A stretch of 64,000 nt of DNA from an uncultured Desulfomonile sp. (GCA_903952205.1 CAJBEZ010000022.1:1-64000); one strand, 5' to 3'. Shown: positions 18,045-26,392, numbered from the stretch's first letter. Program-made: numbers and translations. Notes: generated by a model not told the origin, from the sequence alone.

Positions 18045-18317
18045 TTATTCAGAGGCTGTTGCGGCGCAACTGGACGTATCGGTTGAAGAAGTAGAGCTAG
18101 GCTTATCGACTGCCTTACCTGCAGATGATGCCGTGCTGCGCGTTCCATAATCGGTCACATACCAACCCGAGCCTTTAAGAACAAATGTGGACTGGGATAT
18201 CAATTTACTGGCCCTGCCACCACATTCCGAACAACTTTCAATAGGATCATCCGATATTCTCTGCCAAGCTTCAAATTCTTTTCCACACTTCTCGCAGCGA
18301 TATTCATAAACAGGCAT
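18045..18317 (-). CDS. FmdB-family zinc ribbon protein
   Basis: A 90-residue protein starting MPVYEYRCEKCGKEFEAWQ, with a second CSECGG; the two CXXC pairs (Cys8/11 and about Cys29/32) form a zinc ribbon. This is the FmdB/CxxC_CXXC_SSSS family, named from formamidase-regulon and methyltransferase neighbourhoods; its molecular role is not established. The C-terminal third is a low-complexity Ser/Thr/Ala tail ending in a Cys. The ATG has ACAGGAGG. A second, shorter family member is at 39400-39603. Confidence 0.9.
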   Translation of the reverse strand: MPVYEYRCEKCGKEFEAWQRISDDPIESCSECGGRASKLISQSTFVLKGSGWYVTDYGTRSTASSAGKAVDKPSSTSSTDTSSCAATASE

Positions 18318-18364
18318 AATACAAAAACCTCCTGTGAATTATGTTCTTCTTATAACATTAGATG

Positions 18365-18880
18365 CTAGAATTTCAATCCAGATTCATAGAGATTCAGCAA
18401 CTTGTCCGTATTTTCTACACCACTAAGAATTTCGCTCGTAACTTTGTGAACTACTTTCTCTTCATTGTTGCGATCTTCCTGCGACCCAAAGAAATCAACA
18501 GAGAACCTTCTAAACCGGACAATATGCACAAGTTCGTGAGTCAAGACGAAAAGCCCCAAGGTCCAAAGATCATGTTTGTGAGGTCTGAGTAATGCCCTCA
18601 AGATGGCGGGATCCTGAAGCAATACTCCGTAACATAATGTGTCGTCCTTGACCTGAGCGCTCTTTCGGTTCTTTTTCGATCCAATTCGAACCGTTTGCGC
18701 CAGAACGTTAGAATCTCTCAACCAGGGGGCCGTTTCTTTCCAAGTGAACAATGAATACGGATTCTTGACCCATTCATCTGGGGGCAAGTCGAAATAGCGC
18801 AAAACCAGGCTTTCCGCCAGGAGGGACGCTCTACTGACTGTAAAGCGATCAGACTCGGTGAAAAAACCTTCAGACGTCAT
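18365..18880 (-). CDS. Small HExxH putative metallopeptidase-like protein
   Basis: A 171-residue soluble protein with VLTHELVHIVRFRRF near residues 112-126, a good HExxH zinc motif. A downstream NNEEKVVHKVTSEIL about 15 residues later could supply the third (Glu) ligand, as in gluzincins. A family name is not recognised. Length is close to small minimal metallopeptidases, but no peptidase activity can be proved. AGGTTAAG precedes the ATG. It begins 11 bases after the 29-residue COX24-like gene, so the two are probably cotranscribed. Confidence 0.7.
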   Translation of the reverse strand: MTSEGFFTESDRFTVSRASLLAESLVLRYFDLPPDEWVKNPYSLFTWKETAPWLRDSNVLAQTVRIGSKKNRKSAQVKDDTLCYGVLLQDPAILRALLRPHKHDLWTLGLFVLTHELVHIVRFRRFSVDFFGSQEDRNNEEKVVHKVTSEILSGVENTDKLLNLYESGLKF

Positions 18881-18891
18881 TTCAACTTAAC

Positions 18892-18981
18892 CTATTTGTT
18901 CTTGTGTCTCTGCTTGGCGCGAAGCTTTTTGTGTTTATGCTTGCGCATCTTCTTTCGTCTCTTCTTTATAATACTACCCAT
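18892..18981 (-). CDS. AURKAIP1/COX24-domain-like basic microprotein
   Basis: A 29-residue frame, easily missed by gene callers: MGSIIKKRRKKMRKHKHKKL followed by RAKQRHKNK. The pattern (S)(I/V)xKKRRKKMxKHKxKK is the core of the AURKAIP1/COX24 (mitoribosomal mS38) family, whose bacterial relatives include the small ribosomal protein bS22 of mycobacteria (from memory). A small-subunit ribosomal or RNA-binding role is likely. GCGAGG lies about 5 bases before the ATG, and a promoter-like TTGACA-N17-TAGTAA lies about 30 bases further up. It is followed by the HExxH gene. Confidence 0.75.
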   Translation of the reverse strand: MGSIIKKRRKKMRKHKHKKLRAKQRHKNK

Positions 18982-19009
18982 TTTGACCTCGCCAAATTTC
19001 AAACTATCA

Positions 19010-19038
19010 TTACTATCATCTCATCGGGTACATGTCAA
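19010..19038 (-). promoter_or_regulatory. Possible promoter of the COX24-like gene
   Basis: Read on the minus strand: TTGACA (19038-19033), 17 bases, TAGTAA (19015-19010). The -10 is weak (3 of 6), but the placement about 30 bases before the ATG with a short leader is good. Confidence 0.4.
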
Positions 19039-19274
19039 TGATGCTGGTTTTAATTTGCTGGTAAAAACCGGCCAAGTTATCCATCTCGGTATTGTGATCT
19101 CGATTATTGTGTCAAGGCGCTGGCTTTTAGGTTTGAGTCAAATTCCGTTGAGAGCTAAATGTTGGTAAATTATCTTTTACATTAGGCAACGTATACCTCG
19201 AACGAGAATTTGACTTATCTCCAAATCTAAATTATCCGCAGGAAGAATACTCCGGTAAAATGCGTATAAATATC

Positions 19275-19303
19275 TTGACACTAATAGTAAAGTTATTTAT
19301 GAG
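19275..19303 (+). promoter_or_regulatory. Promoter of the Rrf2 regulator gene
   Basis: TTGACA (19275-19280), 17-base spacer, TATGAG (19298-19303), 50 bases before the ATG. The remainder of the 371-bp gap 18982-19352 shows only the minus-strand promoter candidate of the COX24-like gene. Confidence 0.55.
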
Positions 19304-19352
19304 TTAAACAGTTGATTCTTCTCATTCCAATCGTTTTTTGCTGGGAGAAAAG

Positions 19353-19820
19353 ATGCGCGTTACTACAACAAGTCGATATGGTGTTAGAGCATTGTTTGAC
19401 GTTTCATATCACGGAGGTGGCGAGCCCACTCAAATCAAGGACATATCGAGGCGTCAGAAGATTTCTCAGCGCTATCTAGAACAGATTTTCAACAGGCTGC
19501 TCAAGGCAGGCCTTCTCAAGAGCCGTAGAGGGCCTCGAGGCGGGTACATGCTTGCTAAGGACGCTTCCGAAATTACCGTGGGAGACATAATTCAGGCCGC
19601 TCAAGGTCCAATAATTCCTGTTCGGTGTCTCGGAGAGGATTTATGTAAACGCGGCAGTTGTGAGGTGTGCGATGGTTGCATAACCAGGCATGTATGGAAA
19701 AAAACTCAACAGATACTCGTTGATTACTATAATTCCGTGACCATAGCTGATCTTTGCGCCCTTGCGCGCAAGGAAGGTATCTCCAGAGAATTGGACCACA
19801 AGTATATGTACTTTATCTGA
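19353..19820 (+). CDS. Rrf2-family regulator with cysteine cluster (IscR/CymR-like)
   Basis: A 155-residue winged-helix regulator. The ATG at 19353 follows GGGAGAAAAG; an in-frame TTG at 19338 is rejected. MRVTTTSRYGVRALFDV is the standard family start, and the recognition region is SQRYLEQIFNRLLKAGLLKS with the wing RGPRGGY. Near residues 93-110 come Cys in CLGEDLCKRGSCEVCDGC, denser than the three Cys that hold the [2Fe-2S] cluster of IscR. An Fe-S or redox sensor is therefore likely. The cysteine synthase gene begins 38 bases downstream, as in CymR/CysK or IscR/isc arrangements, so control of cysteine or Fe-S supply is a fair inference. Confidence 0.9.
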   Translation: MRVTTTSRYGVRALFDVSYHGGGEPTQIKDISRRQKISQRYLEQIFNRLLKAGLLKSRRGPRGGYMLAKDASEITVGDIIQAAQGPIIPVRCLGEDLCKRGSCEVCDGCITRHVWKKTQQILVDYYNSVTIADLCALARKEGISRELDHKYMYFI

Positions 19821-19858
19821 GCGATTAGGAATGTTTTTTCTTCTGTTTAGGCGATTAT

Positions 19859-20767
19859 ATGAAAAATGATCCGACAATAATAGACTGTATTGGCAAGACT
19901 CCGATGGTCAAGCTCAGAAGGTTTCACTCTGAACAGAGAGCCGAGATTTGGGCAAAACTTGAGTTTTTGAATCCTGGCGCCTCATTGAAGGACAGAATGT
20001 GTCTTAACATCATTAAGTCCATGGAAAGGGATGGTTTTCTCAAACAAGGCTGGCGCCTCGTAGAGGCGTCATGCGGGAATACAGCCCTCAGTCTCTCTAT
20101 AATTGCTGCGGCGAGAGGTTACGCTTTGACACTTGTGATGCCGGAAACGGTTCATCATGCTCGAGTTCAGTTGCTTGCCGCGTATGGAGCGGATATAGTT
20201 TTTTCCCCCGCATCGTCAGGCATGAAAGGCGCTATTGATAGGGCTCATGAAATTGCGGATAAGTCAAACCGATGCTGCATGTTGAATCAATTTGAGAATC
20301 CCGCTAATCCGGAGGCCCATCGACTTACCACTGCGGTTGAAATTCTGAGAGGCTTGAAAAAAGTTCCTGACTCTTTCGTAATGGGGGTTGGCACCGGAGG
20401 CACGATCACAGGTGTAGGGGAGGTATTAAAGAAGAAAAATAAAGATGTTAGAATAATTGCGGTTGAACCTGCGGAATCAGCCGTTTTGCTTGGCGGAAAT
20501 CCTGGGCCGCACAACTTCTCAGGTATAGGCGCTGGTTTTGTTCCAAAGAACCTTAATGTTGGTTTGATAGATGAAATAGCCCCAGTCGGACATGATCAGG
20601 CTGAAGAGGCGGTCAGAACTCTGGCTATCCGGTATGGCATTTATGCGGGCCTTTCTTCGGGAGCGGCTTTCAGCGCATCTCTCCAGGAGGCTTCCAAGCT
20701 AGGGCCTGACAAAACGGTGGTCACGATTATTTGTGATTCCGGGGAAAGATATGTTCCATTTTTTTGA
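19859..20767 (+). CDS. Cysteine synthase (O-acetylserine sulfhydrylase family)
   Basis: A 302-residue PLP-dependent fold-type II enzyme making cysteine from O-acetylserine and sulfide. The PLP lysine is Lys44 in NPGASLKDRM. The phosphate loop is GTGGTITGVGE near residue 178. The substrate loop is SCGNTALSLSI near 73, slightly different from the usual TSGNTG. The C-terminal ICDSGERY is characteristic. Cystathionine beta-synthase or O-phosphoserine variants share these motifs, so CysK versus CysM cannot be settled. It directly follows the Rrf2 regulator and is probably cotranscribed with it. Confidence 0.88.
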   Translation: MKNDPTIIDCIGKTPMVKLRRFHSEQRAEIWAKLEFLNPGASLKDRMCLNIIKSMERDGFLKQGWRLVEASCGNTALSLSIIAAARGYALTLVMPETVHHARVQLLAAYGADIVFSPASSGMKGAIDRAHEIADKSNRCCMLNQFENPANPEAHRLTTAVEILRGLKKVPDSFVMGVGTGGTITGVGEVLKKKNKDVRIIAVEPAESAVLLGGNPGPHNFSGIGAGFVPKNLNVGLIDEIAPVGHDQAEEAVRTLAIRYGIYAGLSSGAAFSASLQEASKLGPDKTVVTIICDSGERYVPFF

Positions 20768-20968
20768 GGCCTGACGAATATTGCCAGAAATGATGAGACT
20801 ATCGGCCACCTGACCAGTGTTTTTTCTCACTGGCGCTTTCTCTTCGGAAACCTTTTCGGTTACAATGCATGTGTATGGGGGAAGGGTTAAGGCGCCAAAC
20901 TGTTGATAGTTCTTGCTAGACAGCCTTTGAGTCGCAATATTTCTCTTTAGTTTTGTCCGGAGGTCTGG

Positions 20969-22204
20969 ATGTCTTTTTTGCTGAAATTTATTCTGGCCTT
21001 TCTAATCGGAGTTCCAGTTCAGTTCGGAATCGGCTGGAGCGCACCGGATGACATTGACGGGGAAAAGTCTCGCATTTCCTCCCGGTTCACTATTGTTGCG
21101 GCTAAGTCTGAGTCGGAATCTGGTTTGAACAAAGGTCCGGCCGAAAAGTGGTGGAGGAGTCAAGAACTCAGTTTATTGGCGGTTGCTTTAGGCGTGGGCG
21201 ACGTAGATGGAGATGGAAAGAACGAAATAGTGGTAGCTGGTCCATCAACTATTTATCTTTATAGATTCTCAGATAACAACTTGAGTCCCATCACAGAGTA
21301 TTCCTCCGGGAACCTGGAGATAAAATCCCTGGACGTGGCAAAAACAACGAAGAATGGTCGAGCAAGGATTTTCGTGTCAGCTCAGAATAGGGGCTCTGTC
21401 GCCTCTTTCGTCCTGGAATACAAGAACGGCGCTCTTGTTCCGGCAGTCGAAAGCGTGGACTATTTCTTGAGGGTTATCAACTATCCGACACATGGCCCCA
21501 TCTTGCTGGGACAAAAAAAAGGACTGACCAGAATGTACGACGGTCCTATCTACAAAATGGAGGATCGGGGATCATCATTAGAAGCCAACGAACGTTTTGG
21601 CGTACCTCTGAAAATTCCAATTTTTGGTTTTACAATTGGAGATTTTGCTGGTAAACGCAACCCACTGATAGCGGTTTATGACAAGGAAGACCATTTGAGG
21701 ATATATGACCCAACAGGTAAGAGACTGTATGTTTCAAAGAATTATTTTGGTGGGTCCGATATAGTTCTAAGATGGTTTGGACCTGAGGAGATGCGAGACA
21801 AGGGCAAGGATTTTGCCATGGACCCGATTTACGTTAGACCCAGAGTCGCTTGGTGGACTCCTTCACAAGGGGCTCCGGCCCAGATTCTCGCAATATCACA
21901 TAGCTCTACAACAATGAGAATGCTCTCTAGGACCAAGATGTTGGAGGAGGGGCGCGTTAAGGGGCTGAGTTGGAACGGGGATTCGCTCGACGAACGCTGG
22001 AGTACCCCAAAAGCTCAGGGAATGGTCGCTGATTTTACTATAGATTCCCTTGCCGGCATGTCGGGAGAGAGATTGATAGTACTCGAACGTAAAAAAACCG
22101 ACTGGCTTGCATTCTTATTATCCAGAAGCCAAATAAAAATTTATGATTTGCAACAACTTGTTACAGAGGGCGGCAAAGGTGAGAGCAAAGAATCCAGCGA
22201 CTAA
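20969..22204 (+). CDS. Secreted FG-GAP/VCBS-repeat-like protein
   Basis: A 411-residue protein with a hydrophobic start (SFLLKFILAFLIGVPVQFGIG) that is a probable signal peptide cleaved near residue 23. The mature region has GVGDVDGDGKNEIVVAGPS near residue 77, a textbook FG-GAP calcium-binding repeat. Weaker repeats such as FTIGDFAGKRNPLIAVYD follow, suggesting a beta-propeller. The function is unknown; it should be periplasmic or outer-membrane associated. TCCGGAGG precedes the ATG. No partner gene is evident: cysteine synthase lies upstream, and the next gene is convergent. Confidence 0.75.
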   Translation: MSFLLKFILAFLIGVPVQFGIGWSAPDDIDGEKSRISSRFTIVAAKSESESGLNKGPAEKWWRSQELSLLAVALGVGDVDGDGKNEIVVAGPSTIYLYRFSDNNLSPITEYSSGNLEIKSLDVAKTTKNGRARIFVSAQNRGSVASFVLEYKNGALVPAVESVDYFLRVINYPTHGPILLGQKKGLTRMYDGPIYKMEDRGSSLEANERFGVPLKIPIFGFTIGDFAGKRNPLIAVYDKEDHLRIYDPTGKRLYVSKNYFGGSDIVLRWFGPEEMRDKGKDFAMDPIYVRPRVAWWTPSQGAPAQILAISHSSTTMRMLSRTKMLEEGRVKGLSWNGDSLDERWSTPKAQGMVADFTIDSLAGMSGERLIVLERKKTDWLAFLLSRSQIKIYDLQQLVTEGGKGESKESSD

Positions 22205-22285
22205 TCAAGATACAGAATAATTTGAAAACTTCTCTTAACCAGCTTAAACCAAATCCTGGCGGTTTTCCAGACCTGGTTCATAATT

Positions 22286-23857
22286 CTACTTGGCCTTCAT
22301 CTTGGTATAGCAATTGTTTCTCAATTCCGAAGACAGTTCTATCAATTGAGACTTAACGCTATTATCGATTTTAGCCTTAAAATCGTAATAATGCTCAGCT
22401 GTTATCAGTGCAACAACAAATCGGTCGATGCGGGTCGGAAAGTTCCAAAGCGCTTTAAGTAAATATTTCCAGAACATCAATCTTGTGGGGTACAGCGCCC
22501 CATTCCTAAAAATTGTTATGGCGACAGCTCTAAGTTCCCAAACGTAAAGCAGTTTAAAGGGTTGTTTATATCGAGGCGGGTTCATTTTAGCGAAATGATG
22601 ATAGGCCCTCTTTATGTACGTTTCTGGCTTGTACAATGATCTGTAAAGATTGATGAATTCATTTGCTATTTCTTCCAGGGGTCTAGTGGGCACGAAGTTG
22701 CAGAGACCTGTTTGGTTACTCAAATTTTTTTCTCCGATGTTCAGCAAACGATTTTCGGATTCAAGCCTCATAAAAAGATCCGTACCCTGCCCTGCCTGGA
22801 GAAGTGTGGTGAATAGTTCCGGAATATGATTCCTTTCGGCAAAACTGATCAAACGTTCGCCCGCCCCTTTTGCTTCTCCGTCGAAACCCAGGATTGTTCC
22901 GGCAATTATCTGGAATCCAGCTGTCGATATTTTTTGACAAACCTGATCCAAATCAACGTTGGTGTTCTGAAGTTTTCCGGCGTCCTTGAGGCATGCTTCA
23001 TCCTGAGTCTCCACGCCCACGAAGACCCTGTTGAAACCTGCCATGTACATGTCTTCCATCAGTTTCTCATCTGCGGCCAAATTTACGGATACCTGGGTAT
23101 AAAAGTTGAAAGGACGATTTCTAGATTCCATCCAAGGTATCAGCTCTTTGAGTAATGCTTTCGTCTTTTGAACGCTACCGATAAAATTGTCGTCAACAAA
23201 GAAAACGAGCCGACGCCAGCCCAATTTATATAGGAATTCTAGTTCATTAATGATCTGTTCAGGTTTTTTGGCGCGTACCTTCCGACCTAACATCATTGTT
23301 ACGTCGCAGAACTCACACTTAAACGGACAGCCTCTAGTGAATTGAACCTCCATGTCAATGTAGGCGTTCATATCCAGCAAATCGAACCTTGGAACAGGGC
23401 TTCTGGTCATGTCGGCCCGTTCCTCCGATTCTATAATACGTCCGAAATCCCTTTTCTTTAGACAGGCCAGAAGTTCATCTATGTGAACTTCGGCTTCTCC
23501 CTTTACAACGAGGTCAGCCCCTGCTTCAAAAGCCTGTTCAGGAAAGTGAAAAGACCATGGCCCACCCACCACTACAGTTTTACCACGTCTTTTTGCTTCT
23601 CTAATGACGTCCACTATACCTTCATGTTGCGTCACCATTCCTGAGACTAGAACCAATTCCGATCTATCCCATTGAGGTTCGGATATGACTTGAAAGACCA
23701 TATCGACAAACTCAACGTTCCAATCATTTGGTAGCAGAGACGCAAGGGTTATTAGTCCTAGAGGCGGAAGCCCGGCTTTCTTGCCGGTCATTTTCAAGAC
23801 CTTCTCGATAGACCAAAACGTCTGTGGATGTGTGGGATTCACCAAAAGAGTGCGCAC
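22286..23857 (-). CDS. B12-binding-domain radical SAM protein (DUF4070 type)
   Basis: A 523-residue protein. An N-terminal cobalamin-binding-like Rossmann region covers residues 1-140 (ends with VVVGGPWSFHFPEQAF and GEAEVHIDEL). The radical SAM core has the cluster motif CPFKCEFC near residues 177-184, preceded by VQFTRG. A C-terminal helical region matches DUF4070 as I recall it. Members carry out methylations or other radical modifications of lipids and natural products; HpnR/HpnP-type hopanoid enzymes are relatives. The substrate is not deducible here, and no hopanoid genes are near. Start is GTG after TTCAGGTAAG. Confidence 0.85.
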   Translation of the reverse strand: MRTLLVNPTHPQTFWSIEKVLKMTGKKAGLPPLGLITLASLLPNDWNVEFVDMVFQVISEPQWDRSELVLVSGMVTQHEGIVDVIREAKRRGKTVVVGGPWSFHFPEQAFEAGADLVVKGEAEVHIDELLACLKKRDFGRIIESEERADMTRSPVPRFDLLDMNAYIDMEVQFTRGCPFKCEFCDVTMMLGRKVRAKKPEQIINELEFLYKLGWRRLVFFVDDNFIGSVQKTKALLKELIPWMESRNRPFNFYTQVSVNLAADEKLMEDMYMAGFNRVFVGVETQDEACLKDAGKLQNTNVDLDQVCQKISTAGFQIIAGTILGFDGEAKGAGERLISFAERNHIPELFTTLLQAGQGTDLFMRLESENRLLNIGEKNLSNQTGLCNFVPTRPLEEIANEFINLYRSLYKPETYIKRAYHHFAKMNPPRYKQPFKLLYVWELRAVAITIFRNGALYPTRLMFWKYLLKALWNFPTRIDRFVVALITAEHYYDFKAKIDNSVKSQLIELSSELRNNCYTKMKAK

Positions 23858-24015
23858 GAAACTTACCTGAAAATTAAATTTTACTTAACTTAACAGAAAA
23901 TCACATCATCTACAACTTTCAGCGCTTCTGCCACATTTTCGGACATGACTTCGATTTACCCGGATGCGCTGACACTGGGCCGGATGATTCCGCCCTCCGA
24001 GCGGGGAAATTATCC

Positions 24016-24044
24016 TTGACACCGACGCGAGCCTCAATAATAAT
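24016..24044 (+). promoter_or_regulatory. Strong sigma-70-type promoter for the UPF0280 gene
   Basis: TTGACA (24016-24021) and AATAAT (24039-24044) with a 17-base spacer: a perfect -35 and a 5-of-6 -10. Initiation would be near 24051, about 55 bases before the ATG at 24106. This argues against translation starting at the in-frame TTG that lies inside the -35 box. Confidence 0.7.
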
Positions 24045-24105
24045 CCTTGACGAGTCAGATTCGGTTCTAACGCCGACGAAACATCGCTATTATCTGGAAG
24101 ACCGA

Positions 24106-24852
24106 ATGCCTGCCGTTCAAAACATTTATGAAGTAAAAGATTACAGAAATCGGATTCCTCTGGCCGATTCAGTAAGCTTCAACGTGGATGTTCGGGAAAC
24201 CAGCATTCATGTCCAGGCTAGAGCTGATCTTTCCGCAAAAGCCAAGGAATCGGTTTTCCGTTATCGTTATCAAATTGAAGAATACCTGAGACAGCATCCG
24301 GCTCTGAGAGAATCGGAGAGTCCCATTCAGATCTATGCGACAGCTCCCGATATTGTTCGTTATTGTGATTTGTCGAGCCGTAATACGGGAGTAGCTCCCA
24401 TGAGCTGTATGAGTGGCGCAATGGCAGATTTTGTGGGCCGTGATCTCGCATCGTCTTCGGACGACATTATCGTTTCAAGTGGCGCTGACTCATTTATTCG
24501 CGTCTCCAGACCCATTGAAGCCGTTCTCAATTCCGAGGGATCATCCTTGGATGGTCGTCTTGTGCTGAAACTTGACAATCTTAAAAATATTTTTGGACTG
24601 TCAACCTATTCCCCTGGAAAAGGAATCCAGGGGGTGACAGTGCTTTCAAGATCCGCCTGCTGGGCTTCTTCGTTTGCAAAAGACCTTGGGGTAAGGTTGG
24701 TTTCAGGCGAATCCCTTAAATCAACATTGAACAGGGCAGAAGCCTACTCTGATGTGGGGGGTCTAATAATAGTGGCAGGCTCCAAAGTAGTAGTGGCCGG
24801 GGCTTTTTCATTGGTCGCAATGAAAAAAAGTCCCTCGGAAGAGCTTTCCTAA
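24106..24852 (+). CDS. UPF0280 family protein (ApbE-related)
   Basis: A 248-residue protein of the UPF0280 family, distantly related to the ApbE flavin transferase fold; no reaction is established. Typical features are YRNRIPLADSVSFNVDVRET near the start, then LSAKAKESVFRYRYQIEEYL and HPALRES. The glycine-rich core TGVAPMSCMSGAMADFVG near residue 105 corresponds to the family's AGVGPMAAVAGAIAE block. The ATG at 24106 is chosen because a strong promoter lies immediately upstream, ruling out the TTG at 24016. The phosphodiesterase gene starts 9 bases after the stop. Confidence 0.82.
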   Translation: MPAVQNIYEVKDYRNRIPLADSVSFNVDVRETSIHVQARADLSAKAKESVFRYRYQIEEYLRQHPALRESESPIQIYATAPDIVRYCDLSSRNTGVAPMSCMSGAMADFVGRDLASSSDDIIVSSGADSFIRVSRPIEAVLNSEGSSLDGRLVLKLDNLKNIFGLSTYSPGKGIQGVTVLSRSACWASSFAKDLGVRLVSGESLKSTLNRAEAYSDVGGLIIVAGSKVVVAGAFSLVAMKKSPSEELS

Positions 24853-24861
24853 AGGTGGGGC

Positions 24862-25380
24862 ATGAAAATAGGAGTTCTGTCAGATACTCACATGAAGGGT
24901 CCAGATGAACTCCTGGACCGTATTCTGGATGACATTTTTCAAGAGACGGACCTCATATTACATGCTGGAGATATAGTTTCACTGTCGGTTCTACAAAGAC
25001 TTGAAGAAAAAAAAGCCCTTGCGGTATGCGGGAATATGGACGATTTTCAGGTGGCTGGGATACTACCTCAAACTAGAATCATTGAGGTTGAAAGCAGACA
25101 AATTGGTATTGTCCATGGATGGGGTTCCAAGGATGGACTCAGAGAGAGGATATTATTGAGATTTGAGCGCCAATCTCCAGACATAATTATTTACGGGCAT
25201 TCACATGCGCCGTTTTGGGGCGAAGTTGGAGGGGTTATGATGTTCAACCCCGGGTCCGCCTCCCACAACATGTTTTCCGATGACTGCACTGTCGGAATTC
25301 TTGAAATTCAGAATGACCGTGTTGACACCGAGTTCATTAAGGTTTCAACAAAAAATATCAAAAGAAGCTTTAACCCATAG
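24862..25380 (+). CDS. YfcE-type metallophosphoesterase
   Basis: A 172-residue calcineurin-like phosphodiesterase. All metal-ligand motifs are present: GVLSDTH (residues 4-10), HAGDIV near 37, CGNMD near 58, IVHGWG near 83 and YGHSHAP near 111, followed by FNPGSAS. Members hydrolyse phosphodiesters with Mn2+ in the cytoplasm; the physiological substrate is unknown. AAAGGTGGGG precedes the ATG, and 9 bases separate it from the UPF0280 gene, so the two form an operon. Confidence 0.92.
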   Translation: MKIGVLSDTHMKGPDELLDRILDDIFQETDLILHAGDIVSLSVLQRLEEKKALAVCGNMDDFQVAGILPQTRIIEVESRQIGIVHGWGSKDGLRERILLRFERQSPDIIIYGHSHAPFWGEVGGVMMFNPGSASHNMFSDDCTVGILEIQNDRVDTEFIKVSTKNIKRSFNP

Positions 25381-25462
25381 ACACTTAATAGTATTTTAGT
25401 CATGATTCGATGTTAACCTTTTGGAAATCGTTATTTGGAAAATGATCTAGAGTAAAGAAGAT

Positions 25463-25966
25463 ATGGAACGAATTTGGGCGCCATGGCGTATTGATTACAT
25501 TTTAGGCTCTGAGAAAGAGTCTGGTTGCATTTTTTGCATCAACCCCGAAGCTGAAAAAGATGAGGAAAATCTACTTGTTCATAGAGGGCAGGGCGCTTAT
25601 ACCATAATGAACAAGTACCCGTACAACAACGGACATGTCCTGGTGGCGCCGTACCGACACGCTCCTGAAATATCCGACCTGAGTGTCGACGAAAACAGCC
25701 TCCTGATTCAGGAAGTCCTCAAAGCTATCAGGGCGCTTAGGGAAGTGATGAAGCCCGACGGTTTCAACGTTGGGATAAATATTGGATTAATCGCTGGAGC
25801 GGGAATCACTGAGCACGTTCATTATCATATTGTGCCTCGATGGGCTGGGGACACTAACTTGATGCCGGTTTTGGCGGATGTCAGGGTGATCCCGGAGCAC
25901 TTGAGGCAGACGCGCGAAAAACTCGCTCTTGCCTTTCTCAACCTGTATCCACTGAACCAGACTTAG
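25463..25966 (+). CDS. HIT-family nucleotide hydrolase/transferase
   Basis: A 167-residue histidine-triad protein. The active-site motif HVHYHIVPRW (H-x-H-x-H) is near residues 119-128. An N-terminal CIFC near residue 24 suggests a half zinc site, as in Ap4A-phosphorylase-like HIT members starting MERIWAPWR. It likely acts on nucleotide phosphoanhydrides or phosphoramidates; the substrate is not defined. The LapA-like gene begins 12 bases downstream. Confidence 0.92.
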   Translation: MERIWAPWRIDYILGSEKESGCIFCINPEAEKDEENLLVHRGQGAYTIMNKYPYNNGHVLVAPYRHAPEISDLSVDENSLLIQEVLKAIRALREVMKPDGFNVGINIGLIAGAGITEHVHYHIVPRWAGDTNLMPVLADVRVIPEHLRQTREKLALAFLNLYPLNQT

Positions 25967-25978
25967 ATAGGAGATGTC

Positions 25979-26392
25979 ATGAGACTGATAAAAAGGCTTA
26001 TAGAACTGGCCTTTGTGATATTGATCATTTCGTTGTTCATGAAAAACAAGGATATTGAATTAAGTATCAATTATTTTGGTCTTAAAGAGCCAATTAAACT
26101 TGCCTTTTGGGAACTGGTGACCCTTTGCGTCTCCGTCGGCATAATCATAGCCGCCCTCGGTGATTTCATAACTCAACTGAAGTGGGTGAGGGAACGTCGC
26201 CGTATGGTTAAGACCGACCGCGAACATCTGGGAGATGTGGCTCGTTTAAACGAAAAGATTTCCGATCTGGAATCCCATGTCCAGAGAATCCAAAAAGAAT
26301 TAGACCAGAAGAACGCAAGGATCGCAGAGTTAGAAAAAGATCCCCCTCAGATTGAGTCCGGCGCCACTTCCAGCTTGCCATCTGATACCTGA
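25979..26392 (+). CDS. LapA-domain (DUF1049) membrane protein
   Basis: A 137-residue protein with two membrane segments (LIKRLIELAFVILIISLFM and LAFWELVTLCVSVGIIIAALGDF) separated by a short polar loop, NKDIELSINYFGL. A cytoplasmic coiled coil of about 50 residues follows (DVARLNEKISDLESHVQRIQ, then heptad-like repeats). This is the LapA/YciS layout; in enterics that protein joins LapB in regulating LpxC turnover. The role here is inferred only. GATAGGAGATGTC precedes the ATG. Confidence 0.78.
   Translation: MRLIKRLIELAFVILIISLFMKNKDIELSINYFGLKEPIKLAFWELVTLCVSVGIIIAALGDFITQLKWVRERRRMVKTDREHLGDVARLNEKISDLESHVQRIQKELDQKNARIAELEKDPPQIESGATSSLPSDT

Noticed and set aside
20813-20834. Terminator after cysteine synthase (CCAGTG/CACTGG)
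   Set aside because: Only a 6-bp stem and the T-run is in the loop rather than after the stem.
24016-24105. Longer start for the UPF0280 protein
   Set aside because: The codon is part of a consensus -35 box with a matching -10, and the family begins near the ATG at 24106.
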